A stretch of DNA of 64,000 nt from Rotaria macrura (Eukaryota > Rotifera > Eurotatoria > Philodinida > Philodinidae): NCBI GenBank assembly GCA_900239685.1, contig OENT01000749.1, positions 1 through 64,000 on the forward strand, in the 5' to 3' direction. Both the position numbers and the translations under genes were made by a program. Numbering within the stretch: the first letter of the stretch is position 1; every line of letters begins with the position of its first letter. The notes beneath the pieces were generated by a model, which saw nothing but the letters and a program-made list of their open reading frames with translations, was not told the origin of the DNA and did not search any database. Positions 50,354-61,439 of the stretch are shown here, one piece after another.

Positions 50354-52564
50354 ATGACAAATGTCTCTTCCTCATTCTGGACGGGCAAACAACCCGTATA
50401 TGGGCAATGCCCCGGTGTTGATAAGGATGGTATGATCCGATCACTGCCGCAAGCAACTTCAAACTCGACTCGGAAGGAACTACTCGATTATTTCGACAAT
50501 ACCTGGACACTGACTGAAGTGCTGTTCAGTGGCCTTGCTAATGAAGAAGCGTATTATCGCCGCCCCTATCATCAATTACGGCATCCGATGATATTTTACT
50601 ATGGGCATCCGGCCGCATTCTTTGTCAATAAGTTCTTAGTGGCTGGCCTCATCGATCAGCCACTAAAGCCAGAGTTCGAGAAGTTATTTGAAGTCGGCGT
50701 TGATGAAATGCGCTGGGACGATCTGCATGAAGGTAACGAAAATATATGGCCGCCGATAAGTGAAGTGCGCCAGTATCGAACCGATGTTTATCGCATGGTC
50801 TCCCATGTGATTGAAACACACCCACTGTTTGATCCAGAAAACATGCCCATTACGATGAATAAGCCTACATGGGCGCTCTTGATGACCTTCGAACACGATC
50901 GTATTCATCTGGAAACTTCTTCCGTGCTGATTCGCGAGTTACCTATAGAATTCGTCCGTGTACCCGAGGCATGGCCGGCGTTGGTCCTTGGGCAGACAGA
51001 TCGATCTAAAGCGGAAAATCCCATGATCACACAAAGTACATTTGAAGTAACAATTGGCAAGCCAGTCGACTGGCCGACTTTTGGCTGGGACAATGAATAC
51101 GGCAGCGAAAGCCGAAAAGTGCGTCCGTTCAGCGCTAGTGCTATGTTAATCAGCAACTCGGAATTTTTCGAGTTTGTTATCGGAGGTGGCTATACGCAAG
51201 AACGATACTGGTCACAGGACGGTTGGGCATGGCGTGGCTTCCGTAATGTAAAGGCACCACCTTTCTGGGTAAAAGTAGGTCCAGCTGGTTTGCATCAATA
51301 CAAGTTACGCACGATTTTTGAGGTGAAGGACATGCAGTGGAATATGCCGGTCTGCGTTAATTTTCATGAAGCTAAAGCCTATTGTGCGTGGCGCTCAGAA
51401 CGAGATAACAGTTTGATGCCCTATCGAGTCCTGACCGAAGCCGAACATCATATGCTACGTGACGGGAAAGAGCATGCATGGAACAATAGTTTGCGCAGCG
51501 GTGGTGAAGCTGGAGTTGCTCATTCTCCAGTAAACGATAAAGGCTTTTACGACGTGTTCGGTAATGTGTGGCAGTGGTGTGAAGATCATTTCCACCCACT
51601 TCAAGGTGGTGCACCACATCCCTATTACGATGATTTCAGTGTACCGTGTTACGATGGACAACATCAGATGATTCTTGGTGGTTCATTTATAAGCACTGGC
51701 GACGAAGCGAGTATTTGGGCACGATTCCATTTCCGACCGCATTTTACGCAGCATGCAGGGTTTCGCATCGTTCGCAGTGAGGATGGCAATTCAGATACTA
51801 ATGCTCGATTGATCGGGAAGAGCGTGACCTATGAAACAGAGGAAATGCTTAGTATGCAGCTACTGAGACATTGGGGTACAGAAGCAGAACGCTTTGAGTC
51901 TTCGCTTTTCCTGAAAGTAAAAATTCCACAGGTGATCGAAATGCCACTTGCCTGTGTGGAACTCGTGAGACGCTTCACTACTCTGAGGGATCATGTGCTA
52001 GATTTAGGGTGTGGAGTAGGTCGTGCTTCTTTCGAACTGGGAAAGGATTTCAAGGAAGTAGTCGGTGTGGATTACAGCAGAAAATTTATTGATGCCGCTC
52101 GCCATCTGAAGCATTATGGTACCGTGGACTACAACCGTATAGATCAGGGTATGCAAGTAACCAAACTCAAGGCCATTGTTGATCCTAGCATTGACCGTCA
52201 TCGGATACGTTTCGAAATAGGTGATGCAAATGTACTGCCACTCCATTTGAAGGAATTCGACGCAGTTGTATTCTCGAACGTGCTAGACCGCTTGTCGAAA
52301 CCAGCTGCTTGCTTGAAACGGATGCAAGGCAACAACGGACTTGTGAAGCCTGGTGGTATTTTAGTGATTATCACACCGTTTACTTGGTTACCGGAGTTCA
52401 CGAATCCAGTCGATTGGTTGAATGGCGTGGAGGATATCGCAGTCATTCTCAATGAATTCGAGCTAGTGTATCAGGAGGAAATGCCGTTCATGATCAGAGA
52501 ACACCGTCGCAAGTTCGAGTATATTATAGCATCGGCCACCGTCTGGAAGCGAAACTTACCGTAG
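50354..52564 (+). CDS. ovoA: OvoA-like 5-histidylcysteine sulfoxide synthase / ovothiol N-methyltransferase, intronless
   Basis: Bifunctional ovothiol biosynthesis enzyme. A non-heme iron sulfoxide synthase couples cysteine to the imidazole C5 of histidine with O2, and a SAM-dependent domain methylates the thiohistidine after a separate lyase (OvoB) step. The single frame of 736 codons keeps all three modules. The DinB-like iron-binding part (about 40-220) has YYGHPAAFF (His near 85) and EHDRIHLE (His180, His184, Glu186). The FGE-sulfatase-like part spans about 230-480, with the signature DVFGNVWQWCEDHF near 400. The Rossmann methyltransferase spans about 540-736, with motif I VLDLGCGVGRASFELG. 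The coding GC is visibly higher than its AT-rich flanks and there are no introns, consistent with transfer, although some animals also carry OvoA. No OvoB lyase is in the window. The frame is intact to the stop. Confidence 0.93.
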   Translation: MTNVSSSFWTGKQPVYGQCPGVDKDGMIRSLPQATSNSTRKELLDYFDNTWTLTEVLFSGLANEEAYYRRPYHQLRHPMIFYYGHPAAFFVNKFLVAGLIDQPLKPEFEKLFEVGVDEMRWDDLHEGNENIWPPISEVRQYRTDVYRMVSHVIETHPLFDPENMPITMNKPTWALLMTFEHDRIHLETSSVLIRELPIEFVRVPEAWPALVLGQTDRSKAENPMITQSTFEVTIGKPVDWPTFGWDNEYGSESRKVRPFSASAMLISNSEFFEFVIGGGYTQERYWSQDGWAWRGFRNVKAPPFWVKVGPAGLHQYKLRTIFEVKDMQWNMPVCVNFHEAKAYCAWRSERDNSLMPYRVLTEAEHHMLRDGKEHAWNNSLRSGGEAGVAHSPVNDKGFYDVFGNVWQWCEDHFHPLQGGAPHPYYDDFSVPCYDGQHQMILGGSFISTGDEASIWARFHFRPHFTQHAGFRIVRSEDGNSDTNARLIGKSVTYETEEMLSMQLLRHWGTEAERFESSLFLKVKIPQVIEMPLACVELVRRFTTLRDHVLDLGCGVGRASFELGKDFKEVVGVDYSRKFIDAARHLKHYGTVDYNRIDQGMQVTKLKAIVDPSIDRHRIRFEIGDANVLPLHLKEFDAVVFSNVLDRLSKPAACLKRMQGNNGLVKPGGILVIITPFTWLPEFTNPVDWLNGVEDIAVILNEFELVYQEEMPFMIREHRRKFEYIIASATVWKRNLP

Positions 52565-55442
52565 AAAATATCTTTATTGTCATATTAGACACTTATTCAA
52601 AACTAATTTTGCTCCGTATTAATTGCATGGCTGTCCTTTCTACTTCTATATGCTGTATCTCAAGTTATCTTGAGTATGAGTTCACTTCTCCGGAGTTGAA
52701 TTTTATTCTCTCTCTCTATCCCTCATTTTTAAACTTTTGATTCAATGCTTTATCATCTGTTTCGTGAAGTTTCATGTGGCTTGTATTGTGACTCAATGGA
52801 AAAAATAAACCTCTCGCTTTGCAGATGCCGTTTTGTTTGATTAGTCATATTGTTTAGCGCATGCCATCAAGTTACTATGTTTAAAGTTCGGCTGTATCCA
52901 AGATTGATTGACTCTACACTATACAGAGGTGCCTTAAGAAACCTTCAAAAGTTCAACTTTGCGACGAAACTAAAACCTTTTAAGTTTCTGTACGACTGCG
53001 GTTTCATAGCCACGCTATTCATTTTTCCTGCAAAATCAATTTTGCACTTCTGCTTTTCGGCTCAATTGAGTACACGATTTTTTCATTTATGCATATCTAT
53101 TTGAACACTTATTCCAGTACTCCTAAAAATCTGTGGGATTATTGCAGTCTTAGGTAGTGTATTGTGTACATCGTTCTGACGATTTAGCTTTTGAACTAAC
53201 TTTTTACAGCAATCTCTTTCGTCAAATACTTTTCATGAAGAAAAACTGACTCAAAAACTTAATGATCAACTGAAACTATCAATATGTGATGGTACATAGA
53301 GTTGTCCGAAATTTTTCGCAACAACTATCCAACATCGTTGAATCGCAATCTAAGTTCCTGATTCTAACTTATTCTGATATTGATCTTGGTTACGCATTAA
53401 ATCACCAATAGGAAATCTCATAAATACCTATTTAGGTCAACAACTGATAATACTTTTATTCACTTTTGATTTCAAAAGACACAAAAGCGCATATACGCAC
53501 ATTTAAAATATTCGCTTTAATTGAATATAAGTGCTATGTGGATATATATTCATGATGCATTAAATACAGGTTGTGGATAAAACGTTGTTTCGTATCTTGC
53601 AAACGTTGGTCGCTAGCTTCATCGATGTTAAACAAAAGACTCATTGTAGAAGTTGATTATCGCAGTGATCCTTAATAACTGTCATTAATCAAAAAAGTGT
53701 CGATTTTATTTAACATTTAGTGTATGCTGATCTGCATATTAGTATTGAGTACACTACTAACATTTTAAAGTGAGTTAGTTAATAAATTATCGTAATGAAT
53801 GCTTGAAAGTGTTAGTCGAAATCATGCATATGAAAAACATATTGAAAAGATAAAAGAAATCTGAATCATAAAAGTTAAAATTCAAAAATATAAGATATTG
53901 TTCTCGAACATAATACTTATGCAAACGAAAAATTCAAGTTATGGTTCATCCACTCTGTTCATTTGACATCTCTCTTTCAGATTCTTGGCGGATCAGTTTA
54001 GTCAAGAATAACATTGACACTTATTTATAAATTACAAATTTAGGTAAAACAGTAACCAATGAAATTATTCAAATATCGAAATATGAGTTTAAAAAGATCT
54101 TTCAGAAATGGCTTTATAGAATGAAATTTCATATCCAATATCATGCTGACTACTTCAAACATTTACTCTAAACAGATAAGCAAAATGTCTTTTCTTTTGA
54201 TAAAAATTTTATATTGGCAGAACGTTTTGACTATCTAATGTCTTTTATCCTGTTTTTGACAGCTTTATCATAATCAAGCTTCGAACTCTTTTCCTTAGTT
54301 TCAAATCAAAATACATAAGTCTCTGTATGAATTCACTTAAGCAATAAATAAGAAATTTGTATTTAAATGATTTTACTATACTTCCAAGAAAAGGAATAAT
54401 GTCATATAGTAAACTGCTAGTCCCATTGGGAGATAGGATGGGACGCGTGTTTTTCCGCTTCATCCCACGCACGCATGGGATTTGATAGTATTTTCTTTTC
54501 TCACTTGCAGCTCTGCTACTCACATATATCTCTATACAGACCTTTATATCCTTAGCTACTTCTATTTATTTCTGTGCCTAAACCCCAAGGAGGATACGAC
54601 AGAATTGAAGTACAATAGCAAGTGAAAGAACAAAAAGTTACTTCAAGTTACTTCAAGAAGATCCAAGCAGGGTGACGTAGCTTCAATTACATTACAAGTA
54701 TCACGAAGTACTTTTAAGTGCCGATCAGTATATCAAAATAGGCTAATAGGTTTTCAAAAGTTAAAAGGTTATCGGAAGAAATATAATTAAGACGAAGAAA
54801 TACAAACAAGTTGTTTTTATTATTTGTTTAAAAACACCAATAATAAAATAACTAAAACAAGAACTTTATGAATTATCAATAGTTTTTTGTGACATGATCC
54901 AAAATAGACGATCACTCGATAATCTTCTGGCTCTATTGGATAATAGCCAACAAGATTATTATTTTTGAAGAAATTTAATTAGTCATAATCATGATTTTCT
55001 GGAGAAGTTCCTGTGTCATCGTGACTAGATTGAAATATCGAAATTGTACTAGACGAAGTAATATAAGAAGCGATTCTCGAAAACAAATTTCTAGTGCCTA
55101 AGATTATCCATTCGATGGTTTTTTTATGCACATAAATAGAAGAATGAAAGGCATGAAATAGATAAACCCTGGAGGAGAGTAACGGAATTTTTGGAAAAAA
55201 GCCTGTTGGGTTTTCAAAGGTTATCTTGATGCATATTTATAGCAAATCATGCAGTTTTCCACCAAGTAAAATTTTTTCGATAAATTAGAAGTCTTCAAGT
55301 AATTTTTTAGCAAACTTACGTTTTCTATAAAAATGGGGTTCATTTTCCGAACTTTGCGATAAACTTTCTCGAGCTATTCTCAGAGATCCCATGCGAACTT
55401 TTTCATTGTTTCGTGATACTCGGTCAATGCTTACAAGCCATA
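52565..55442. other. AT-rich spacer, probable old repeats
   Basis: No gene supported. A short frame at 52850-53104 is featureless. The words GTTACTTCAAGTTACTTCAAG near 54640 recur as variants near 56690. From about 55160 the sequence resembles the block right of the foldback element, so that element may sit inside a larger old repeat. Confidence 0.4.
52804..52809 (+). promoter_or_regulatory. Possible polyadenylation signal of the ovothiol synthase gene
   Basis: AATAAA about 240 bases after the stop codon, in the sense orientation. It would give the intronless gene a eukaryotic 3' end. Confidence 0.4.
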
Positions 55443-55924
55443 CACTGTAAAAAATACGCGCAGAATAATAAACCCTTTAAAAGGGTTGATGAATTTCATA
55501 AACCCTTCAATATACCCTTTAAGGGTTTATTAATCTCATAAACCCTTTCATATACCCTTTGGGTTCATAAACCCTACGAAGGGTATATTATACGTTGCAT
55601 TTTCATAAACCCTTTAGTGTATATGAAGAGTAATATACCCTTAAAAGGTACATTAACTTTATAAACCCTTCGGAGGAGGGTTTATTAATGTACCCTTCTG
55701 AAGAAAGCGTAGAATAAAAACCTCCGAAGGGTTTATGAATTTAATGTACCTTTTAAGGGTATATTACTCCTCATATACCATAAAGGGTTTATGAAAATGC
55801 AACGTATGATATACCCTTCGTAGGGTTTATGAACTCAAAGGGTATATGAAAGGATTTATGAGATTAATAAACCCTAAAAGGGTATATTGAAGGGTTTATT
55901 ATTCTGCGCATATTTTTTACAGTG
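55443..55924. mobile_element. 482-bp foldback element with CACTGTAAAAAATA ends
   Basis: Almost the whole element is one imperfect palindrome centred near 55684. The ends are CACTGTAAAAAATACGCGCA and the inverted TGCGCATATTTTTTACAGTG, and both flanks carry TA. The arms contain many AAACCCTT / AAGGGTTTAT and TATACCCTT words that pair across the centre. CACTG termini with a short TA duplication recall CACTA/CMC-type DNA transposons; this is inference. There is no coding capacity. Confidence 0.85.
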
Positions 55925-57499
55925 TATAGGTCCTCCCTCTAGGCAATCCATTTCTTGGAACATTGTACTCTCCAAAATTTCTCATTTTACTGAAAATCCT
56001 CATTTTGTACATGGCCTCCTCAACGGTGAGAATCAATTACAAAGTTGAAATTTTCAGCAGCAACATATGTCTCACAGCTCTATTTAAACTGAAAACTCAA
56101 GAACCCGAATTAATTGTAAACGAAAGTTATGAAGGATCGAATTTCCCAAAAATTTGCGTTTTTGAAGATATTGGATGATTCATAAAATCCGAAGAACTCA
56201 ATAATTGGGATAAAAATTCTGTTCTTAATAGAAATCATCGTGGTTTATGTCTTCAGTGAGTTTCAGTTTAATTGGCTGAGCCGTTTTTCAGGCATGACCA
56301 CATCAAAACGTCCCTTTGTGATTATATCACTTCTGGAGCTTTTCGTAAAATCCTCGTAAAAAATCGGACGATTAATATTTTTTGACACGGCTTGCTGAAA
56401 AATTCACTGAAATCTTTTCTCTACAGTGAACTTCATATTGAACAAAACTTGACGGTCGTATTTGAGGAACTTCGAATGTGACTTACATGCGTTGGCTCTT
56501 AAGCCAATGGAGTGTTTCAATAGCATACCGTCCTTTATCGAAAATATGAAGAATAAAAACGCTAGCGTTTATAAATAATGATAAGACTTATATTATAAAA
56601 CAAATAGAAATAACTCGAAGCAGTTTCAAGTAGCTCAAAATACTACGCAAACAGCCTTAAGTACCACTCAAATTCGTCAAAGTTACTTCAAGCCTCAAAT
56701 TCCACTATTTCCGCCTTGCTAAACTCTTATATACGTATATATTTATGAATATCCCAAACAAAACTAGGACAAGGACAAGTAACCCTCAACCCCATAATAG
56801 AAGCCCCTGGGGGTTACTAAACTGTGCGCTATCCAAAAATTTTCCAGAGGGCTTCTTATTAGTTCCTAAATTTTTTTGAACGTTTTTAAATGCGAAAACA
56901 AGCAAGCGGGGATAAACCCAATTTTCGTGCACGATATTTTTCAAGCTGACTTACATATTCTTAATCAGTGTAAAATTCTGAGTTGTAGGATGTAAATGAT
57001 TTCCTCGAAGAGTAGCTTTTTTTCACCTGCCTTGTAGCATTTGGGTCTAGGTGGAAATAGACGATTTCTGATTTCTGTGATTTTTTCGATTTCAAATCAG
57101 AAAAATCAGCTGTTTCCCCTTGATGTGGGTGGACCCCAGAACTATCGAAAACGTTTTTTCTTTAACTGTGTCGAAATTTTATATCAGAAGAGACAGAATT
57201 TGACGCTGATTGAGATATGTAAATCTGTTTGAAAAATATCTTTAAAAAAATGTGAGTCTATGCGAGGTATTCCATTTCAAACTGAAATCAAAAAAAAATT
57301 CACCCAATCACAACCACTCAGATTAAGTAACTCGGACATGGAACAATGTCTGAGAAATAGACACAACTCCAACTACTACCACTCCAAGATCAACAAAGCT
57401 GTTCTCCAAGACTCAGCTAACGACGATCGAAAAGAAAACAGACAAAACATATCAATTGTATTCTGAATTCCAATATAAAAAAACCTTTCATGAATTCAG
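55925..57499. other. Repeat-like spacer
   Basis: Less AT-rich than the desert at 10-14 kb, with no coding features. Frames at 55963-56178, 57041-57232 and 57260-57466 lack motifs. A small local palindrome, TCTGATTT / AAATCAGA, lies near 57070-57105. Confidence 0.4.
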
Positions 57500-57717
57500 T
57501 TGAACTCTGAATTCATATATACATGTATACATACTATGGGTGTGTTTTTTTCGGACGGGGGATCTACTGGGTCTACGCGGTCTTCCTGAAATCAGATGTA
57601 TTCTGAATTCTAAATTCATATATTCATGTATATCTGAATTCAGGAAGACCCCCGTCCAAAACAAAACACACTCATAGTATATTTACATGTGTATATGAAT
57701 TCAGAATTCAGGTTCAA
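57500..57717. mobile_element. 218-bp MITE-like inverted-repeat element, nested palindrome
   Basis: Outer arms TTGAACTCTGAATTCATATA and, inverted, TATGAATTCAGAATTCAGG then TTCAA run about 65 bp to GGACGGGGG / CCCCCGTCC. An inner inverted pair GTCTTCCTGAA / TTCAGGAAGAC and an ATTCATATATTCATG core lie within. The arms differ by small indels, so it is not very recent. No clear target duplication. Confidence 0.7.
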
Positions 57718-60567
57718 TCATAGAGGGAAAGATTCATCACGATCCTCTCTACACTAATTTCTTTTTGAAATAATGTCTCATTTATTTTATTTCGATTTCA
57801 GATTGAAATCATATACCCCATTACATGTCAAGACCTATTATATGAATTTCTAATGAGTTGAGCGATGATCAACAAGCAATATACAAGTTATAACACCTAT
57901 GCAATAAATGAAATACCGATTGTTTAACAAAGATCAAAGCTATTTCAAATCAGCTAGGGGATATTGTATTATTCATCGACACAGAAACAGATCTAATTTT
58001 AAATGTTCTTAATGCGATTCAAGAAGATTAATGTGCTTTCAAAAGATTCCTTTTAATGAGAAACAGCAGCACATTTCAACTGGGGACCATCAATAGAAGA
58101 CATTCAGGTAAAGAATAGGGTGGGGGAGGGGTAGGGAATACTGGACAACTCTGGAGAGGCAGAAGTTGTGGGATCGATCGTTCCTGTGCGTTAATAGAGC
58201 TCGGAAAAATATGTCCATTTGTTTATCATTTTTCAAGTAATTTTGAAATTTAGTTTAGTTTAAAGAGTACTTTTTTTAATGGATTAGTTCAATGTGAGTA
58301 CATCGCTGCAACAAATAAAGATTATAGCATCACAGTAAAATGGTACACATGAATTTATCTATATTTTACAGCACCGTCAATATTGAAATTAGCTCCTTTT
58401 TTAATACTTTTTACTATTTTCTATTCATAAAGATGCAAAAGTTTTACGTGCCGAAAATTTTCAGTAACAGTATTTCATGAAATTTTATATACTTATTTAG
58501 TGTATGAATTTCGATTGATTTTGTCAGCAAAAAATGTGGCCCTTTACTTACAAAGCGATCTTGGGTTTGGATGAATCCTGATTCAGTGTAAATATATTGC
58601 AGATCTGAGAATCATTTAGCATTTCAACGTTGGATCTAAAAATTATTTTATCATAAAACTCAGACGAATCTCCGGGTTCCTGCCAAGTTTATTGAATACT
58701 CGATAGGGTATCATATATCGAAGAAAGAACATGTACGGGAAGCGTGTCGTTAATGAACTTTCAACGGAAGAGAATTCCTTCACAATAGAATGCATGACAG
58801 CTCAAAGAATGATCTAAGTTATTCACCTTCAGATCATTTTAATCCAACATCAATTTCATCAAAAAATTTCTGTTCGTTATTGATTTATGCAAACATATAC
58901 ATACATGTGCATAATGTCCACTTTGCAGATGACAATGCGAGTACCGATCCATAGTCGAAGAAATAACACATATTATACACCAAGAAAACATTCATATAGA
59001 TCATGTTTTCTGAATTTATGCAATTTCCGAGCGACTGCTACCAGATACAAACTACGTCTTCCGATATTCATGGATATGCTCATGTTGAAACAAGCTAAGT
59101 TACACCTTGAGTTTGCATTTTCCCGTATGTATGCCGACGGAGTTTCAGAAAAAGCATGGTGGTAGCCTAGTGCTATCGACTTTTACCTATTCTGTTTCTC
59201 ATTATTACAGAAATTTGTATGTGTACAGCTCAATGCCTCATTCGATATGCGGATAGAAACAAGTGGTGTTGTGAAAGATGTGCATAACTTGTGCAGGCAG
59301 TTATAGAACAGTATGGACATCGTTGAAGTGGTATTAGATTTGATCACTACCTAACTGTTTTACAGACTTGCTCTTACTTTTGAAGAATGTATTAAAGTAG
59401 AGGATGATAGGATTATTTTGACAAATCTTGCACACGCGACTAACTCTAGTGCTCAGACAGAAGTTTCTGGAATGATAATCGAATGGTAGGCACACAAACG
59501 AATGAACTTCAGTGATCTTAAAAGTCTTCTATGAGAAACGTATAAGAACTGTAGCCATAACTCACCTTATAAATCTTATTAGTGAGATTTTTATGTTGAA
59601 GTTATTGTGAAGCTTATTCTACGTCAACGTTGTCCTGAAGTTCGTGTTTTTGTTAATGATGTTGTCTATGCACCTCATTCAAGCATTGATGCGGGTAAGT
59701 GAGAGGTTGACGTCAATGAAATCAGTTTCTATGAGGTAGGGAATAATGGGCAGAAAGATATTCGGTTTGAAAATTACCGAAGGCTCGATTTTTTAAACGC
59801 AATAATATCTTTCTCAGGTCTATAGTCCATATTTGACTGTGTTGTACCGATCTCATAATGCGCTTGACAAGACTCACTGATGCCTTATGCTGCATTCAAT
59901 TATTTCTTCATTACACAATCGGAAACATATATTTTCCTCACTGATTTGTATTCGACGGTGTTACTCATGAACTCTGTGCTGATATTCTAAGAATAACAAG
60001 TTTTATTTTGAACTAATTGTGCCTGCTCTTAAAAATCAATCATCTTGAAAAATGATAGAAGAATTTTTCACAAATTTACTGAGCTTTAACATGCACTGGT
60101 CGAACAACTACTCGACTATCTTCTGACTCCATCCTATGCCATCGTTCTCGGCCCTCCATGTGTTGAGAACTGAATTCCAACAATCATTTTTTATCGAAAC
60201 GCTTATCATTAACAAAACCTGCCAAGCATGTGCATGGAAAACAAATTGCGCAAAAAAATTTCCTGTCGCAATGAAATCAATTACTCCTATCGACTAGTTA
60301 CAGCGCTAGAATACAACACATGTGAAAGTGTTGTTCGTCTCTTTGCTGTTCATTAGCGTAAAACTGATGAGATCGATCGATAGGTGGAAGTGCTAGATAC
60401 TATCTTGCCATATTGAGATGACGCATCTAATGATATTTTAACCGGTAGCGGAGAACAAAATCAGATGTGAAGAATCTGCCTCTAAAATAAAACATTTTCT
60501 AAAAACTTAGAAAAATCAATCAAAAGTTTCTACTGTTATCAAAATAAAAGTAATTGCTCTTTATTTA
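57718..60567. other. AT-rich region with possible decayed coding fragments
   Basis: No intact gene. Exon-like stretches on the plus strand occur at about 59206-59290, 59366-59488 and 59585-59698. Each follows a TTACAG- or TTAG-type acceptor, and the last reads EVRVFVNDVVYAPHSSIDAG before a GTAAGTG donor. They do not join in one frame without internal stops, so they may be relics of a gene or transposon. Confidence 0.3.
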
Positions 60568-61236
60568 AACATATCCCCCCGGAAAAAAATAGTTAGACTC
60601 GGTATTTTCGATCGTTTGTTACTATGAATAGACATATTGAGAAAAGTAACTATAGATTCGGATAGCCCATGGAATTCTGTACAACTCTATATATATGCAT
60701 TTTTAATTGCATTTATCCCTTGAAAATAAATTCAAGTGCATTAAAGGCACCCTCATCGTCAGATTCCCCGAAAGTTTATTTGTCATTCAATTTTTCAAAT
60801 TTATTTCAATACATAAACAATTTAGTACAAAACTAAGGATATATTCTGAATGTACATAAAATTCTCTATCATCCCATGCTTGCCCACCCTTGATTAGTTA
60901 TNATAACTAATCAAGGGTGGGCAAGCATGGGATGATAGAGAATTTTATGTACATTCAGAATATATCCTTAGTTTTGTACTAAATTGTTTATGTATTGAAA
61001 TAAATTTGAAAAATTGAATGACAAATAAACTTTCGGGGAATCTGACGATGAGGGTGCCTTTAATGCACTTGAATTTATTTTCAAGGGATAAATGCAATTA
61101 AAAATGCATATATATAGAGTTGTACAGAATTCCATGGGCTATCCGAATCTATAGTTACTTTTCTCAATATGTCTATTCATAGTAACAAACGATCGAAAAT
61201 ACCGAGTCTAACTATTTTTTTCCGGGGGGATATGTT
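60568..61236. repeat. Perfect 669-bp palindrome centred on a single N
   Basis: Two arms of 334 bp are exact complements, with no mismatch found on line-by-line comparison, around an ambiguous base at 60902. Symmetry stops abruptly at AACATATCCCCCCGG and CCGGGGGGATATGTT. TTAA occurs at both boundaries (60565-60568 and 61235-61238). It could be a fresh inverted duplication, a foldback transposon with TTAA targets as in piggyBac, or an assembly fold-back at the N. Confidence 0.9.
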
Positions 61237-61439
61237 AATCATTGAAACATTTTATATTGTGAAATATCTGTTTCATATCACCTGGCTACCGGTTCGATGG
61301 TATTAGAATATTTGCTTTCTCGAAATCTCAAGCAACTTTTTCAGCAGCATTCTTAATTTTCTTTCATTGTTGTTTCATTGATATCAATCGATAGCAAATT
61401 AAATTTGTCCTGTGACTTATGTAAATAGGTGAAGAAGAT

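Noticed and set aside
55443..55924. Plant-type telomere repeat (CCCTAAA) because of AAACCC words
   Set aside because: The words are not in a constant 7-bp register, occur in both senses, and pair as a palindrome bounded by TIRs.
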